Shown here: piece after piece, positions 52,651 through 61,629 of the stretch
Numbering within the stretch: position 1 is the first letter of the stretch
How the letters are laid out: every line of letters starts with the position of its first letter
Assembly: GCA_024234635.1 (NCBI GenBank)
Contig: JACKNX010000004.1
Coordinates: 186,001-250,000 of the forward strand
Length of the DNA stretch: 64,000 nucleotides
DNA from: Pseudomonadales bacterium
GTDB taxonomy: Bacteria; Pseudomonadota; Gammaproteobacteria; Pseudomonadales; Azotimanducaceae
Direction of reading: 5' to 3'
Program-made: the position numbers and the translations under genes
Notes under the pieces: generated by a model
Database searches by the model: none
Seen by the model: only the letters and a program-made list of their open reading frames with translations
Told to the model about the DNA's origin: nothing

Positions 52651-53379
52651 TCATCGGATCTTCACGTGCTCGTCGAATATGCCGAGCCGAACGCCGGTGA
52701 CACAGTTCATGCTGCCGTCGAAGACGACGTAGCGATGCTGCGGATGCGAGTTGTCCTTGTAGGAGTTTCCCGACGTCAGGAGTCCGAGAACATTCACATT
52801 GCCTGAAAAGTCGACCCAGCCAATGAACACATCGTCGTTCCGCTTGTTCGAAAACTTGACCGAAACATCGCCGGTTGTCTGCTCGGAGGGTGTCAGGAAC
52901 TGTGCACAGTTTGCGCCAAGTTGCGATGCCCCAAGCACCGTTCCGGCGGCGGTGGGGTTCAAGCCTCCCTGGGCCGGTTGCGGAGCAGCTGAAGGTTGGG
53001 TCTGCTGGGGGAACACGGGCGCCTGGAAGTTCGCGCTGGTTGCGTTCCCGCATCGGTAGAGCATGCCGGTCACACCGCCAAGCGTCACCATCATTGATGA
53101 GTCGTTGATCACCTGAACCTGCAGGAGAACACTGTTGCCGTTTCTGGAGAACACGACCTGGTCACCTCCCGTGACAATCGTGTAGTCAAAGATGTCCGTT
53201 CCCTCCCTGACCTGGTCGTTCATCAGGAAACCGAATCGTTCCACCGATCGGCACGCCATATCTTCCTGCCAACTGGAATTCCTCAGATACTGAGCGGTGA
53301 CAGGCTGGGCAAACGCCGGCACACTTCCCAGAATCAGGGCAAACACCATCGCAGCCAACCCGACAATTTTTGCTTTCAT
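52651..53379 (-). CDS. Exported protein with C-terminal VHL-beta-like domain
   Basis: 242 residues from ATG 53379 (AGGAAACG just upstream). Signal peptide MKAKIVGLAAMVFALILGSVPAFA, cleavage before QPVTAQ. N-terminal domain of ~90 residues with two cysteines (DMACRSVERFG; LYRCGNA), a Gln/Pro/Ala-rich linker, then ~75 residues (TTGDVSVKFSNKRNDDVFIGWVDFSGNVNVLGLLTSGNSYKDNSHPQHRYVVFD) that follow the pattern of the von Hippel-Lindau beta domain. Bacterial VHL-like domains of unknown role are known. Last gene of the minus-strand secreted-protein cluster; GC content looks lower than in flanking genes. Confidence 0.75.
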   Translation of the reverse strand: MKAKIVGLAAMVFALILGSVPAFAQPVTAQYLRNSSWQEDMACRSVERFGFLMNDQVREGTDIFDYTIVTGGDQVVFSRNGNSVLLQVQVINDSSMMVTLGGVTGMLYRCGNATSANFQAPVFPQQTQPSAAPQPAQGGLNPTAAGTVLGASQLGANCAQFLTPSEQTTGDVSVKFSNKRNDDVFIGWVDFSGNVNVLGLLTSGNSYKDNSHPQHRYVVFDGSMNCVTGVRLGIFDEHVKIR

Positions 53380-53447
53380 CGTTTCCTGCTCCAATCTACT
53401 TTGTTTCCGAATTGCGTAGTGGTTACTCGGCGCATCTCGCGTACGAA

Positions 53448-55604
53448 CTAGAAGTCGTCACCCAGGTCGTCGACTACATCGTCGACACTATCCTCAACAC
53501 TTTGCTGGACACTTTCCTCCACACTCCGCTGGACACTCTCTTCCACCGACGTTCTCACCGAGCCCTGGATTTCAGCCGCAGCTTCGTTCTGAATTGCTTC
53601 CGCTATCTTCACGGTTGAAGTCTGCTGGCTCACCGTGATCGTCGAGGTAGCAGCCGGCACATCGACGGAAGGACCACTTTCCTCCAGACGCTGTTTCCTG
53701 TTCGTGGCTGCTGCAAAGAAGCCGCTGCAGAGGTTACCCGCTATAGGTTTGGGACAACTGCCGGATTCCGAACTCAAGGCAACGACGAAATCACGCTGCT
53801 GCTGTTCGTTGAAGCCCGATGCTTCCAGGAATTTGGAGATGATCATGTCTGCAGCCTCTCCGGACGTTTCCCACTCATGGAGTCCGGACCGGTTGAATTG
53901 TACATGGCGGTAGAAATACCGAGCCCAGGCTTGAGCCGGTGTCACGTCTTCATCAAATCGCTTACCGGGCAGCAGGCTCTCCCTGTCGAACCCCCAAAAC
54001 ACTCCGTCTACAGAGAGCGGTACTGATGCTTCCTTCTGTTTTTGCTTCACTTCCTGCGCCAGGTACTCGGCATAACTGGTCAAGGTACTCCATCCCTTTG
54101 AGTGTTCACGCACTGGCTCCGTAATTGACGGCCCCTGTGCATCCTTGAAAACGCGCTCATGAAGACCCAAACCATCCAATGCCCCATCGGTTTGCAGCTC
54201 AGCCAACATCCCGCGTATCGCCGCGAGCCCTTTCCCTCCGCCGTTCGGAAAATAATAGGGTTGCAGCCCCAGATGCGCCGAAAGGTCGCGCACCATCTCC
54301 AATGCGACGCGTTTGTCGACTTTGCCGTCTTCAAAGGCCTTCATGAGAGCTGCCTTTGCAACGTATGCCGCCCGTTGCTGCGCCCTGGCTTCGATATCGG
54401 CTACCGATCCCCCTTGGGCAGTCGACCCCTCGACTGCTTCCACGCCCAGATACGCTTCCAACAGGAGGTCTTCGAGGGCCTGGCGTCGCGCGTTGTCCAT
54501 GTCCGGCGTCAGCACCTGTACCATGGATCCCCCGTCCCCTGTAGCCAGAGACGTAAATCTCTGCAGCGGCCGATCTCTAGCGGACCATCGAATGACTCTG
54601 CTCTCCCAGTCCGAGAAGTTGGGCTCTTTGCTGGGTGATTGGCCAACCGGTTGCCGTATTAGATCGTCACCAGAGGAACTCCAATGATGCAGAGCCTTGT
54701 TCCAGCCATCCTGCCAGTTTGCGTTCAACCCGGGTGGCGCATTGTCCTTGGGATAGGTTTCAGCCGTGGCCAGGTTCTGCACGACGGACAGGAGCTCGTT
54801 CTGTGCTTGAGGGCTCAACAGAAAATCCTTGGCGGACTTCCAATGGCTGGTCAGGTGAACCAGCAATCCTTGAAGAACAACCGGATTCTTGATGGCAGAG
54901 GTATCGAGTAGCTTGAGCGTCCTGTCGAGCCTGGATGGGTCTGAATCGAGGGAAAAGGTACTCTCATCCGGCAACGGAGACCAGATACCAACCAGCTGCG
55001 CTGTCACTGTCTGCAGCTCAAGTCGATTCAAAGGCCGTTGGACCTTTTTGCTGCCGTCCCAGTACTCACCCTTCGGGTGGGGTGTTTGTCCGGCAGCAAC
55101 CAGGACCTTGTTCCAGACACCATCGTCAAGCAGCCATTCGCTATTGTCCAACATCGTGGAATAGGACGTATCATCTGGATGCGAACTGGCTTCAGACTCC
55201 GCCCTCACATTCTCGATGTAAAGCAGCCGCCGAAAGTCTGCTTCGCCCAGCCCCGACGCTCTGTATATTTGCGCGACCGCATCAAAAAAAGAATTCGAGC
55301 CATCGCCGACAAAACCAGATAAGGCGATCTGGGAAACAAACATTGGCACATTACTAAGCGATATAGCTGCGTTGAGCGCGTAGAGCGCATTTTGGGCAGC
55401 TGTGGACTTGTCCTCGCGGGACTGGGCCACCTTCAGCAGATTGAGTGCGTCGTGATAGGCATGAAGGTTACGCTCCCATTCAGATTGCGCCTCCTCCGCA
55501 AAAGTCGATGGGGCAACCAGCAGGAGGCCCGGGACCAGGACAATCGCGCAGAGCGCAACGAGTGACCGCCGTGCCAGGCTTGCAGGCAAAGCGCTGCGCT
55601 TCAT
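53448..55604 (-). CDS. Large exported hypothetical protein with C-terminal Ser-Val-Glu repeat
   Basis: 718 residues, no family recognised. Signal peptide (about residues 1-36, ending STFA-EEAQ). The body is largely helical-looking, with few cysteines. The C-terminus carries an 8-residue repeat (SVRTSVEE, SVQRSVEE, SVQQSVED, SVDDVVDD) encoded by ~24-base repeats, ending in an acidic DDLGDDF tail. Two 60-base rows inside this gene (54001 and 55321) are 31/60 and 29/60 GC, clearly below the ~65% of a comparable row in the next cluster (58561), hinting at different ancestry. It lies between the 94-residue-type acidic protein and the VHL-like gene. Function unknown. Confidence 0.75.
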   Translation of the reverse strand: MKRSALPASLARRSLVALCAIVLVPGLLLVAPSTFAEEAQSEWERNLHAYHDALNLLKVAQSREDKSTAAQNALYALNAAISLSNVPMFVSQIALSGFVGDGSNSFFDAVAQIYRASGLGEADFRRLLYIENVRAESEASSHPDDTSYSTMLDNSEWLLDDGVWNKVLVAAGQTPHPKGEYWDGSKKVQRPLNRLELQTVTAQLVGIWSPLPDESTFSLDSDPSRLDRTLKLLDTSAIKNPVVLQGLLVHLTSHWKSAKDFLLSPQAQNELLSVVQNLATAETYPKDNAPPGLNANWQDGWNKALHHWSSSGDDLIRQPVGQSPSKEPNFSDWESRVIRWSARDRPLQRFTSLATGDGGSMVQVLTPDMDNARRQALEDLLLEAYLGVEAVEGSTAQGGSVADIEARAQQRAAYVAKAALMKAFEDGKVDKRVALEMVRDLSAHLGLQPYYFPNGGGKGLAAIRGMLAELQTDGALDGLGLHERVFKDAQGPSITEPVREHSKGWSTLTSYAEYLAQEVKQKQKEASVPLSVDGVFWGFDRESLLPGKRFDEDVTPAQAWARYFYRHVQFNRSGLHEWETSGEAADMIISKFLEASGFNEQQQRDFVVALSSESGSCPKPIAGNLCSGFFAAATNRKQRLEESGPSVDVPAATSTITVSQQTSTVKIAEAIQNEAAAEIQGSVRTSVEESVQRSVEESVQQSVEDSVDDVVDDLGDDF

Positions 55605-55856
55605 GGATCTTCAAGCCTCGTGTTCACGTTTTCCATTTCAGGCCTGCAGTGGACATCTGCGCTCGAGTTGCATGCAGTTTCATCGCTTGGCCGGCAACGC
55701 GTAGCCTTCCTGGTCTGTCGGGCATACGCGTCGGTGGCGGTGGTGCGATTCAGTGACCGACGCGCTTTTCGACCAGCCAGGCGTTGATCAGCGGCTTTCA
55801 CCAGACCTGTAACATAGGTGTGGCACGGGTCATTGATCGCCAGCTGGTGACGTGGC

Positions 55857-56108
55857 TCACTCCGCCTCAAGCAGGTCCAGAGCAGCGGCTTCCACCTCTT
55901 CACGAATGGCCAGTTCGACTGCATTACTGATCTGCGCCTTGACGTTATCACTGACTTCGTCGTGCATGTCGTCGATGACCACGGCCAGGTCGTCTGTCTG
56001 CTCCTGCTCCTCGGCGGCAACCGCGTGCATCGGGATGACGACTGCGCTCACGACCAGCAGAAGCGCGCCAAGGGAATGGTTTCGAATAAGAGTTTTCACG
56101 GGATTCAT
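55857..56108 (-). CDS. Small exported acidic protein
   Basis: 83 residues from ATG 56108 (GGAACGA upstream); an ATG at 56141 would add 11. Signal peptide ending near VVIPMHAVAAEEQ. The mature part is acidic and amphipathic-helical (DDLAVVIDDMHDEVSDNVKAQISNAVELAIREEVEAAALDLLEAE), in the same V/E/D style as the tail of the 718-residue protein next to it. No family recognised. The 250 bases after its stop (55605-55856) hold no gene. Confidence 0.6.
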   Translation of the reverse strand: MNPVKTLIRNHSLGALLLVVSAVVIPMHAVAAEEQEQTDDLAVVIDDMHDEVSDNVKAQISNAVELAIREEVEAAALDLLEAE

Positions 56109-56145
56109 TCGTTCCGGCAGGTTGATGTCGTTGAAGCTCATTGGC

Positions 56146-57051
56146 TCAGAACCGTTTACTGACCGACAGCTCGATCATCGTCCGGCTGTAATCGGCGGAA
56201 GGTAGATTCGACGAACTGTCCTGGTACGAGCCAGTCAGGCCGACCGTGATGTCGCTGCGGGTCTTGTGCTCGAAACCCAGTTCAAACCGGGTGCGCTTGT
56301 CAGTGCGCTTCTTGCCGATGAGAAAATTTGTCTTGTCGTAGTCGTTGCGGGTGTAGCTGACGCCCGCGTTCATCGTCACGGGTCGTGACGCCAGTTTCAG
56401 TTCGCGTGCATAGTTGATACCGACCACATGCCCGCTGTAGTCGAGTTCGGCCGCCTTTGCGTCCTCGTCGGCGAACTGGTAGCTGAGTTTCACCTTGTTG
56501 GCGCCAAATTTCCGCGTAGCAGACAGGCTGACGCTGTTCGCGTCGGCGTCCCGGTCCTTCAGCGCCCCGTCAAATTCCTTCCGGGTGTTGGCGACACTGG
56601 CCACTACAACCGACTTCAAGGGCCCCTGCATACCCAGAAACGCGCTCGCCCGCTTCAGGGTCATGAAGCCATCCCCGTCGAGCCGATAGTCACCATAGCT
56701 GTAGTTTCCGCCCACCGTGACCTTGTCGATGCGATGCATGTAGGTCACGGACCCAAGATGCAACACATTGTTGCGGCTTGAGATGTCGTCGTACCCGGTG
56801 CCGGTGAAGTCGTAGGAAACAGAAAGCTTCCCGGCGTCGCCTATGTTCCGCTTGTACTCCGCACCAAGATTCACGCCGCCGGCATAGTCGGATTTTCCAC
56901 CAGGATTCGTACCGGATGGGTCGACCACATTGCTGTCGCTACTCACCGACACGCCGACCTTGAAGCCAAGATCGCCACCGGCAACCGTCGCCGCATGCGC
57001 TGAAGAAACAAACAAGACGGCACAGGCCGCCAGCAATAGACACTTTTGCAC
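56146..57051 (-). CDS. Outer-membrane beta-barrel protein
   Basis: 301 residues from GTG 57051, giving signal peptide MQKCLLLAACAVLFVSSAHA. A longer frame runs to 57129. The mature part is a succession of alternating strands (for example GKLSVSYDFTGTGYDD, KVTVGGNYSYGDYRLDG, DITVGLTGSYQDSS) ending in a C-terminal Phe (MIELSVSKRF), the export signal recognised by the BAM complex. The pattern resembles surface-lipoprotein-modifier/porin-like barrels, with about 12-14 strands, but I cannot name a family. First gene of the minus-strand cluster; the 94-residue gene follows closely. Confidence 0.75.
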   Translation of the reverse strand: MQKCLLLAACAVLFVSSAHAATVAGGDLGFKVGVSVSSDSNVVDPSGTNPGGKSDYAGGVNLGAEYKRNIGDAGKLSVSYDFTGTGYDDISSRNNVLHLGSVTYMHRIDKVTVGGNYSYGDYRLDGDGFMTLKRASAFLGMQGPLKSVVVASVANTRKEFDGALKDRDADANSVSLSATRKFGANKVKLSYQFADEDAKAAELDYSGHVVGINYARELKLASRPVTMNAGVSYTRNDYDKTNFLIGKKRTDKRTRFELGFEHKTRSDITVGLTGSYQDSSSNLPSADYSRTMIELSVSKRF

Positions 57052-57502
57052 TGATCTTCCCGCTTCCGTTGTAGGTTCTGTTAACAGACCGAACCGAAGC
57101 GATGCGACCATCTGGCCCCCTGCAACCATTCGGGCTTATGCAACCCTGTTGCACAGGGCACGCTATATAGCACGGGTTACGGGAAGGGGGGAACAGGAAA
57201 TTCGCTGGCCATAGCGCGTCAATTTTTCGGCGGTTCCGCCGATCCGGAGGCATCCCAGTTCAGCCCGGATTTCTCCCTCGGACACTGAATGCGGATACCG
57301 CTCCACGGCCCCCCTTGACTGAAATCCGTCTTTCAAAAACTTCATGCTCCTCACTGGCCGGCCAGGACTTCCCTGGATTGACCGGACTGGATTGACCGGA
57401 CTGGACGGACGGCACCGGACGGACGTGAACGGGCTGTCTGGAGCAGACAACCCTATCCGCTCGCCTTGACTTGCCCCGTAGCGAAAACCACACTCGAACC
57501 GC
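57052..57502. other. Divergent intergenic region between two envelope clusters
   Basis: 451 bases between the minus-strand barrel cluster and the plus-strand TPR/TonB cluster, so it should hold promoters for both. Visible: a palindrome GCTATATAGC (57162-57171), a CGGCGG/CCGCCG hairpin (57228-57241) and a tandem repeat near 57374. No clear -35/-10 pair and no supportable gene. Confidence 0.4.
57374..57410. repeat. Tandem 14-base repeat, two and a partial copies
   Basis: TGGATTGACCGGAC at 57374-57387 and 57388-57401, then a partial copy TGGACGGAC at 57402-57410. It sits about 90-130 bases before the TPR/TonB gene and could be a regulator site array or a slippage repeat. Confidence 0.75.
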
Positions 57503-59110
57503 ATGCCATCCACGCGGTATCCGGGTATGTCCCGCACGATGCAGTCTTTCCTGTCGCAACGCCTGACCGGGTTTCACAGCACGGTCGTCTGCCAGTGTTT
57601 CCTGTTGTTGTTGTCCGCTCCCGTTCACGCTGACACCGACATGCCCGCTCCGGAGCAACCGGTCGAGGTGCCCGCCAGTGACGGGAACACGACGGACTCC
57701 GCATCCGTTCAACCGTCCGACGACGACGCCACGCTCGGCACGGCGCTGGACCAGACGCAACCCGGTGACGAGCTCGATGCGCTGCGCGGCGCCATCGACG
57801 CCGGCGAGGCACAGCGCATCGAGCGCGAGATCACGGCATACATCGAACAGGTGGAACAGGCGACGAGCCGCTATTCGCCCGAGCTGATCAAACCGCTGGT
57901 CATTCTCGGCGATGCCCAGATGGAGTTGGCGGAGTATGAAGCCGCCGCGGAGAGCTACGGTCGCGCGGTACACGTGGACAGGGTCGCCAACGGCCTGCAT
58001 TCGCCCACCCAGGCGGACATCGTCTATCGCGAGTCCGCCGCGCTGAAAGCGCTGGGCGACTATCAGGAGGCCGGCAACCGTGAGGAATATGCCTACGAGC
58101 TTCTGGTGCGCCGCTATGGCGAAGGCAGTCTGGAAGCGTTGCCCGCCACCTTCCGGCTCGCCGACTGGTGCATGCAGACGGACAACGTGCTGCTTGCCCG
58201 ATCGCTCTTCAACAATGCCCGCACCATACTTCTGGCGAACGAGGCGCTGCACGGCGAGCAGGCCTATCGCGCGCTGCGGGGGCTTGCCGCCACCTTCAAG
58301 GCCGAGCGCTTCCCCACCCTGTACCAGCGCGCGGAAACCGATACGCTGGACGATGACGACGACTTTTCACGCGCCTCCCGTTACGCCCCCCTTGGTCAGG
58401 CCACACAACTGCCGCTCATGCTCAACAGCTTCCCCCTCGGCGAGAAGTCACTGAACCAGATCGTGACATTGATGCTGGTGGATCCGGCGTCGACGCCAGG
58501 GCAGCAGGCAGATGCCATGACCGATCTGGCGGACTGGTACCTGATGTTCGACCATCCGGAGAAAGCGCTGCCTCTGTACGTGAAGGCTGCCGAGCAGTAC
58601 GCAATTGCCGACCCGGGCGCACCGGCAGCATTCAGTGCGCCGACGCTGCTGTACTTCCCGCTCCCACCTCCCCTCAAACCGCCGCCGGAGAGCAAACGCG
58701 GGCCACCGATGGAGGGTTTCGTGCAACTCACCGTGACCGTGAAACCGGACGGCACCGTCACGGACATGGTGACCGTTGCGGACGCACCCCACAACGCGAT
58801 GGAGTTCCGGGTTCGGCGCAGCATGAAGATCGCCCGTTATCGCCCCGCGATACAGGATGGCCAGTTCGTCGGTGCCGGGGGATTGGCCTTCGAGCACCGC
58901 TATCCGTGGTTCGCGCCGCTGCCCGACCAGACCGGTTCAGACGACGCGACAACACCAGATACGGACACCAGCGCCGCGGACGCGCCAGCCGACATGCAGA
59001 AGCGGCGGGCAGTGGTGCACGATGCGCTTCCAGTGACTGACCCGGTCACGCTGGAACCGACCGCGCCCACGGACACGCCCGTCGGGGATACCGACGACAA
59101 CGGCGACTGA
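57503..59110 (+). CDS. TPR protein with TonB C-terminal-like domain, exported
   Basis: 535 residues. Signal-like segment VVCQCFLLLLSAPVHA (residues ~28-43), then a Pro/Asp-rich stretch, tetratricopeptide-like helices (~110-330, e.g. LVILGDAQMELAEYEAAAESYGRAVHVD), and around residues 410-475 a domain GFVQLTVTVKPDGTVTDMVTVADAPHNAMEFRVRRSMKIARYRPAIQDGQ that matches TonB-type C-terminal folds. A disordered acidic tail follows. Starts at 57503, 57527 and 57539 are all possible; none has a good ribosome binding site. First gene of the plus-strand envelope cluster. Likely periplasmic, perhaps outer-membrane-associated; role unknown. Confidence 0.72.
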   Translation: MPSTRYPGMSRTMQSFLSQRLTGFHSTVVCQCFLLLLSAPVHADTDMPAPEQPVEVPASDGNTTDSASVQPSDDDATLGTALDQTQPGDELDALRGAIDAGEAQRIEREITAYIEQVEQATSRYSPELIKPLVILGDAQMELAEYEAAAESYGRAVHVDRVANGLHSPTQADIVYRESAALKALGDYQEAGNREEYAYELLVRRYGEGSLEALPATFRLADWCMQTDNVLLARSLFNNARTILLANEALHGEQAYRALRGLAATFKAERFPTLYQRAETDTLDDDDDFSRASRYAPLGQATQLPLMLNSFPLGEKSLNQIVTLMLVDPASTPGQQADAMTDLADWYLMFDHPEKALPLYVKAAEQYAIADPGAPAAFSAPTLLYFPLPPPLKPPPESKRGPPMEGFVQLTVTVKPDGTVTDMVTVADAPHNAMEFRVRRSMKIARYRPAIQDGQFVGAGGLAFEHRYPWFAPLPDQTGSDDATTPDTDTSAADAPADMQKRRAVVHDALPVTDPVTLEPTAPTDTPVGDTDDNGD

Positions 59111-59224
59111 CCCAACACATCACGCCGCGGGAACTCCGCGGGCTGGCGCGCCGGTCAGCGGACGTTCAGTGTCAGTGCACGAACATCGATGTCGCGCAGA
59201 CTGACGCCAGCGCTTTGAACAGGA

Positions 59225-60244
59225 ATGGTAACCGCCATGCAGACCGACAACCCACGCGCCTTTCATTGGCTACTCAACGTACGCCCGCTGGCGATCCTTA
59301 CCTGCAGCCTGATTGCCGCAGCGTGTGCCCCCGTCACCTCGCTGCCGACGCCCTCGGTCCCTACCCCGCCATCGAGTTCCAGTTCCTCCAGCAGTTCCGG
59401 GCTACCCAATCCGGGCGGCATGCCGAGCCCCGGTGGGCTGCCGGCACCGCCCGGCATGCCAGGTCCGACGGGCACACCTGGCACGCCTGGCACGCCTGGC
59501 ATGCCCGGTGAATCCGGTGCCGGCAACCAGGGCCAGGAAACTGGATCTGGTGGCAGTAGCGGCCCCATGAGTTCGTCGCAGCTACCGGATATTGGCGGCT
59601 CGCCAGGTGGCGGCACCGGTAGCGCGGGTGGTTCGCTGCCCGACTCCGGCAGTGCAGCAGGCGAAAGCGGCAGCGCCGGAGCCAGTACTCCGCCAACCTG
59701 GGACAGCCGCGCCCAGACCGCCGGCAATGGCGACTGGGATGCCAGCAACCAGTTGCCGGAACTGCCGGGCGGTGGCCCAAGCTCCGGCAGCAGCGACCCC
59801 GCGGGCACCGCCGGCGAGCCGGGGAAAGGCGGCGCCACCGGCGAACTCGACCAGGTTCTGCAGGATATCGATGGCGGCATCATGGCCGAGCGCGGCGCCA
59901 TTCAATCCCGTGCAGACCGGACGGCAGGCAACAGCTCGGCGCCGGATCCCTCGGCAGTCGCCGGCACCGGATCGGGCGGGAACAGGCCGTCTGGAGGCGA
60001 CAGGCCATCCGGAGGGGGTGACGCCGCCGAAAACGACAGCGGCCAGCCCGCACCCGGCAGAATTCCCACCGTGGCCAAGGCACCAAGTGCGCCTGGCCGA
60101 CTCGGCGGCGTGCCCAAGGACGTGGCGGACGCGCGCGACGATGACATCATCGCCCGTCAGTTGCGGGAGGCGGCGATGGCGGAGACGGATCCGGAAATCC
60201 GCGAAAAACTGTGGGAGGATTACCGCCGCTACAAAGGGCGGTGA
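59225..60244 (+). CDS. Lipoprotein with collagen-like Gly-X-Y tract
   Basis: 339 residues. Lipobox-like LIAAACAPV (Cys ~35) after a hydrophobic segment indicates a lipoprotein. Next: a nine-serine run, a collagen-like stretch of Gly at every third place (~residues 75-100, e.g. GMPGPTGTPGTPGTPGMPG) encoded partly by four 9-base repeats (59471-59506), then long Gly/Ser/Pro-rich disorder. The C-terminal ~40 residues are a charged helix (DIIARQLREAAMAETDPEIREKLWEDYRRYKG), the only part likely to fold. The stop overlaps a GTG in the next frame. Function unknown; such proteins often form surface stalks or spacers. Confidence 0.72.
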   Translation: MVTAMQTDNPRAFHWLLNVRPLAILTCSLIAAACAPVTSLPTPSVPTPPSSSSSSSSSGLPNPGGMPSPGGLPAPPGMPGPTGTPGTPGTPGMPGESGAGNQGQETGSGGSSGPMSSSQLPDIGGSPGGGTGSAGGSLPDSGSAAGESGSAGASTPPTWDSRAQTAGNGDWDASNQLPELPGGGPSSGSSDPAGTAGEPGKGGATGELDQVLQDIDGGIMAERGAIQSRADRTAGNSSAPDPSAVAGTGSGGNRPSGGDRPSGGGDAAENDSGQPAPGRIPTVAKAPSAPGRLGGVPKDVADARDDDIIARQLREAAMAETDPEIREKLWEDYRRYKGR

Positions 60245-60309
60245 CAAAGCACCAGACACCAGAACCGGCTGCCGGCAGCAGCGGCTCACCGGAGTGGATT
60301 GACGCGATC

Positions 60310-61623
60310 ATGCAGATGTACGAACCACCAGTCACAGCGGGCATCGCGCGCGAACTCCGCCGGGGGCTCTGGCCCCTCACGCTGCTGTGGCTGCTCGCCG
60401 GGTGCGTCACCACCGAAGTGCGCACCGTGGACATGACGCCGCCGGCCCAGGACCGCACGGCGCAGCCCGAGGAGCTGTTGCTGGATGTTGGCATTGCCGC
60501 ATTCGATGCCAACGTACCCGATGACTACGACGAACAGATCGACCGGCTGATCCAGCCCGAAATCCGCCGCGCCGAGTCCAACTACATGCCCTATGTGGCC
60601 AAGAACCTGTTGCAGAGCACCGGTAACTGGGGGGCCGTACGCGTCGTGCCCGTCCCCACCGATGCGGTGGATGTGACGGTCACGGGCCGTATTCTCGAAT
60701 CGCATGGCGAGCGACTGCGGCTTGCGCTGAAAGTGCAGGATGCGACCGGACGGGAGTGGTTCGAGAAGGAATACAGCGCGCTGGCCAGCAAATATGCCTA
60801 CAGCGATTCGATGCCGCCGGGAACCGACGCCTTCCAGGGTGTGTACCGGGACCTGGCCGATGACATGCTGCACTATCGACAATCGCTCACCGAGGCGGAC
60901 CTGCGTCGCATACGCGCCACCGCAGAGATGCGATTTGCGCGCGGTTTTGCGCCCGATGCCTTCGGCGACCATGTTGTCACCGATGCCAGCGGCAATGCGC
61001 AGCTCACGCGACTGCCCGCGGAGAACGATCCCATGCTGGAACGGGTGCGACGCATTCGCGAACGCGAATACCTGTTCATCGACACCCTGGATGAGTACTA
61101 CGCGGAGTTCTACCGGCGCATGTACCCGTCCTACCAGGGGTGGCGGGCCGCGAACTACGTGGAAACGCTGGCCTACCGGGATCTGAAGGCGCAATCCAAC
61201 GCCCGGTTGCTCGGCGGAACGCTGGCCATCGCGTCGGGTATCGGCGGCATCTACGGCAGCGACAACGCGTTCGTCGACGCAACGGGACTGCTGGCGATTC
61301 CGGCCGGGGTCACGCTCATAAAGACCGCGGTCAATAAAAAGAACGAAGCGGCAATGCACGCCGAACGGATGCGGGAGGTGGGCACCTCCGCCGAAGGCGA
61401 GCTCATGCCCTACACCATGGATCTGGAAAACCAGACGGCCACCTTGCATGGTTCCGTCTCGGAACAGTACCACCAGCTCCGCCGTATCCTGCGGAAGCTG
61501 TACTACGAGGACATGCAGTTGCCCGCGCCCCCGGACGTTGATGAAGATACCGGTGACGGGGCCACCGGATCGGCTGACTTCGACGACACACTCACCCCGG
61601 ACGGCCAGGGCGGCGCACGCTGA
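60310..61623 (+). CDS. Hypothetical lipoprotein
   Basis: 437 residues from ATG 60310; GTG 60241 overlaps the upstream stop and is the alternative. Lipobox LLWLLAGC after a basic N-terminus predicts a lipidated Cys. The protein has an alpha/beta-like N-terminal domain (~60-170: NLLQSTGNWGAVRVVPV...VDVTVTGRILESHGERLRLALKVQDATGREWFEKEYSA), a helical middle and a glycine-rich hydrophobic pair (LLGGTLAIASGIGGIYGSDN, LLAIPAGVTLI, ~330-375) that may touch the membrane. No family recognised. It is closely followed by the TPR membrane gene (six bases). Confidence 0.7.
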   Translation: MQMYEPPVTAGIARELRRGLWPLTLLWLLAGCVTTEVRTVDMTPPAQDRTAQPEELLLDVGIAAFDANVPDDYDEQIDRLIQPEIRRAESNYMPYVAKNLLQSTGNWGAVRVVPVPTDAVDVTVTGRILESHGERLRLALKVQDATGREWFEKEYSALASKYAYSDSMPPGTDAFQGVYRDLADDMLHYRQSLTEADLRRIRATAEMRFARGFAPDAFGDHVVTDASGNAQLTRLPAENDPMLERVRRIREREYLFIDTLDEYYAEFYRRMYPSYQGWRAANYVETLAYRDLKAQSNARLLGGTLAIASGIGGIYGSDNAFVDATGLLAIPAGVTLIKTAVNKKNEAAMHAERMREVGTSAEGELMPYTMDLENQTATLHGSVSEQYHQLRRILRKLYYEDMQLPAPPDVDEDTGDGATGSADFDDTLTPDGQGGAR

Positions 61624-61629
61624 CGGGGC

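Noticed and set aside
57228..57241. CGGCGG/CCGCCG hairpin as terminator
   Set aside because: The T-run lies on the wrong side for either strand, and no gene ends close by.
57260..58252. 330-codon minus-strand frame
   Set aside because: Shadow of the TPR/TonB gene; its composition (Arg/Gly/Val-rich) is not protein-like and it has no family similarity.
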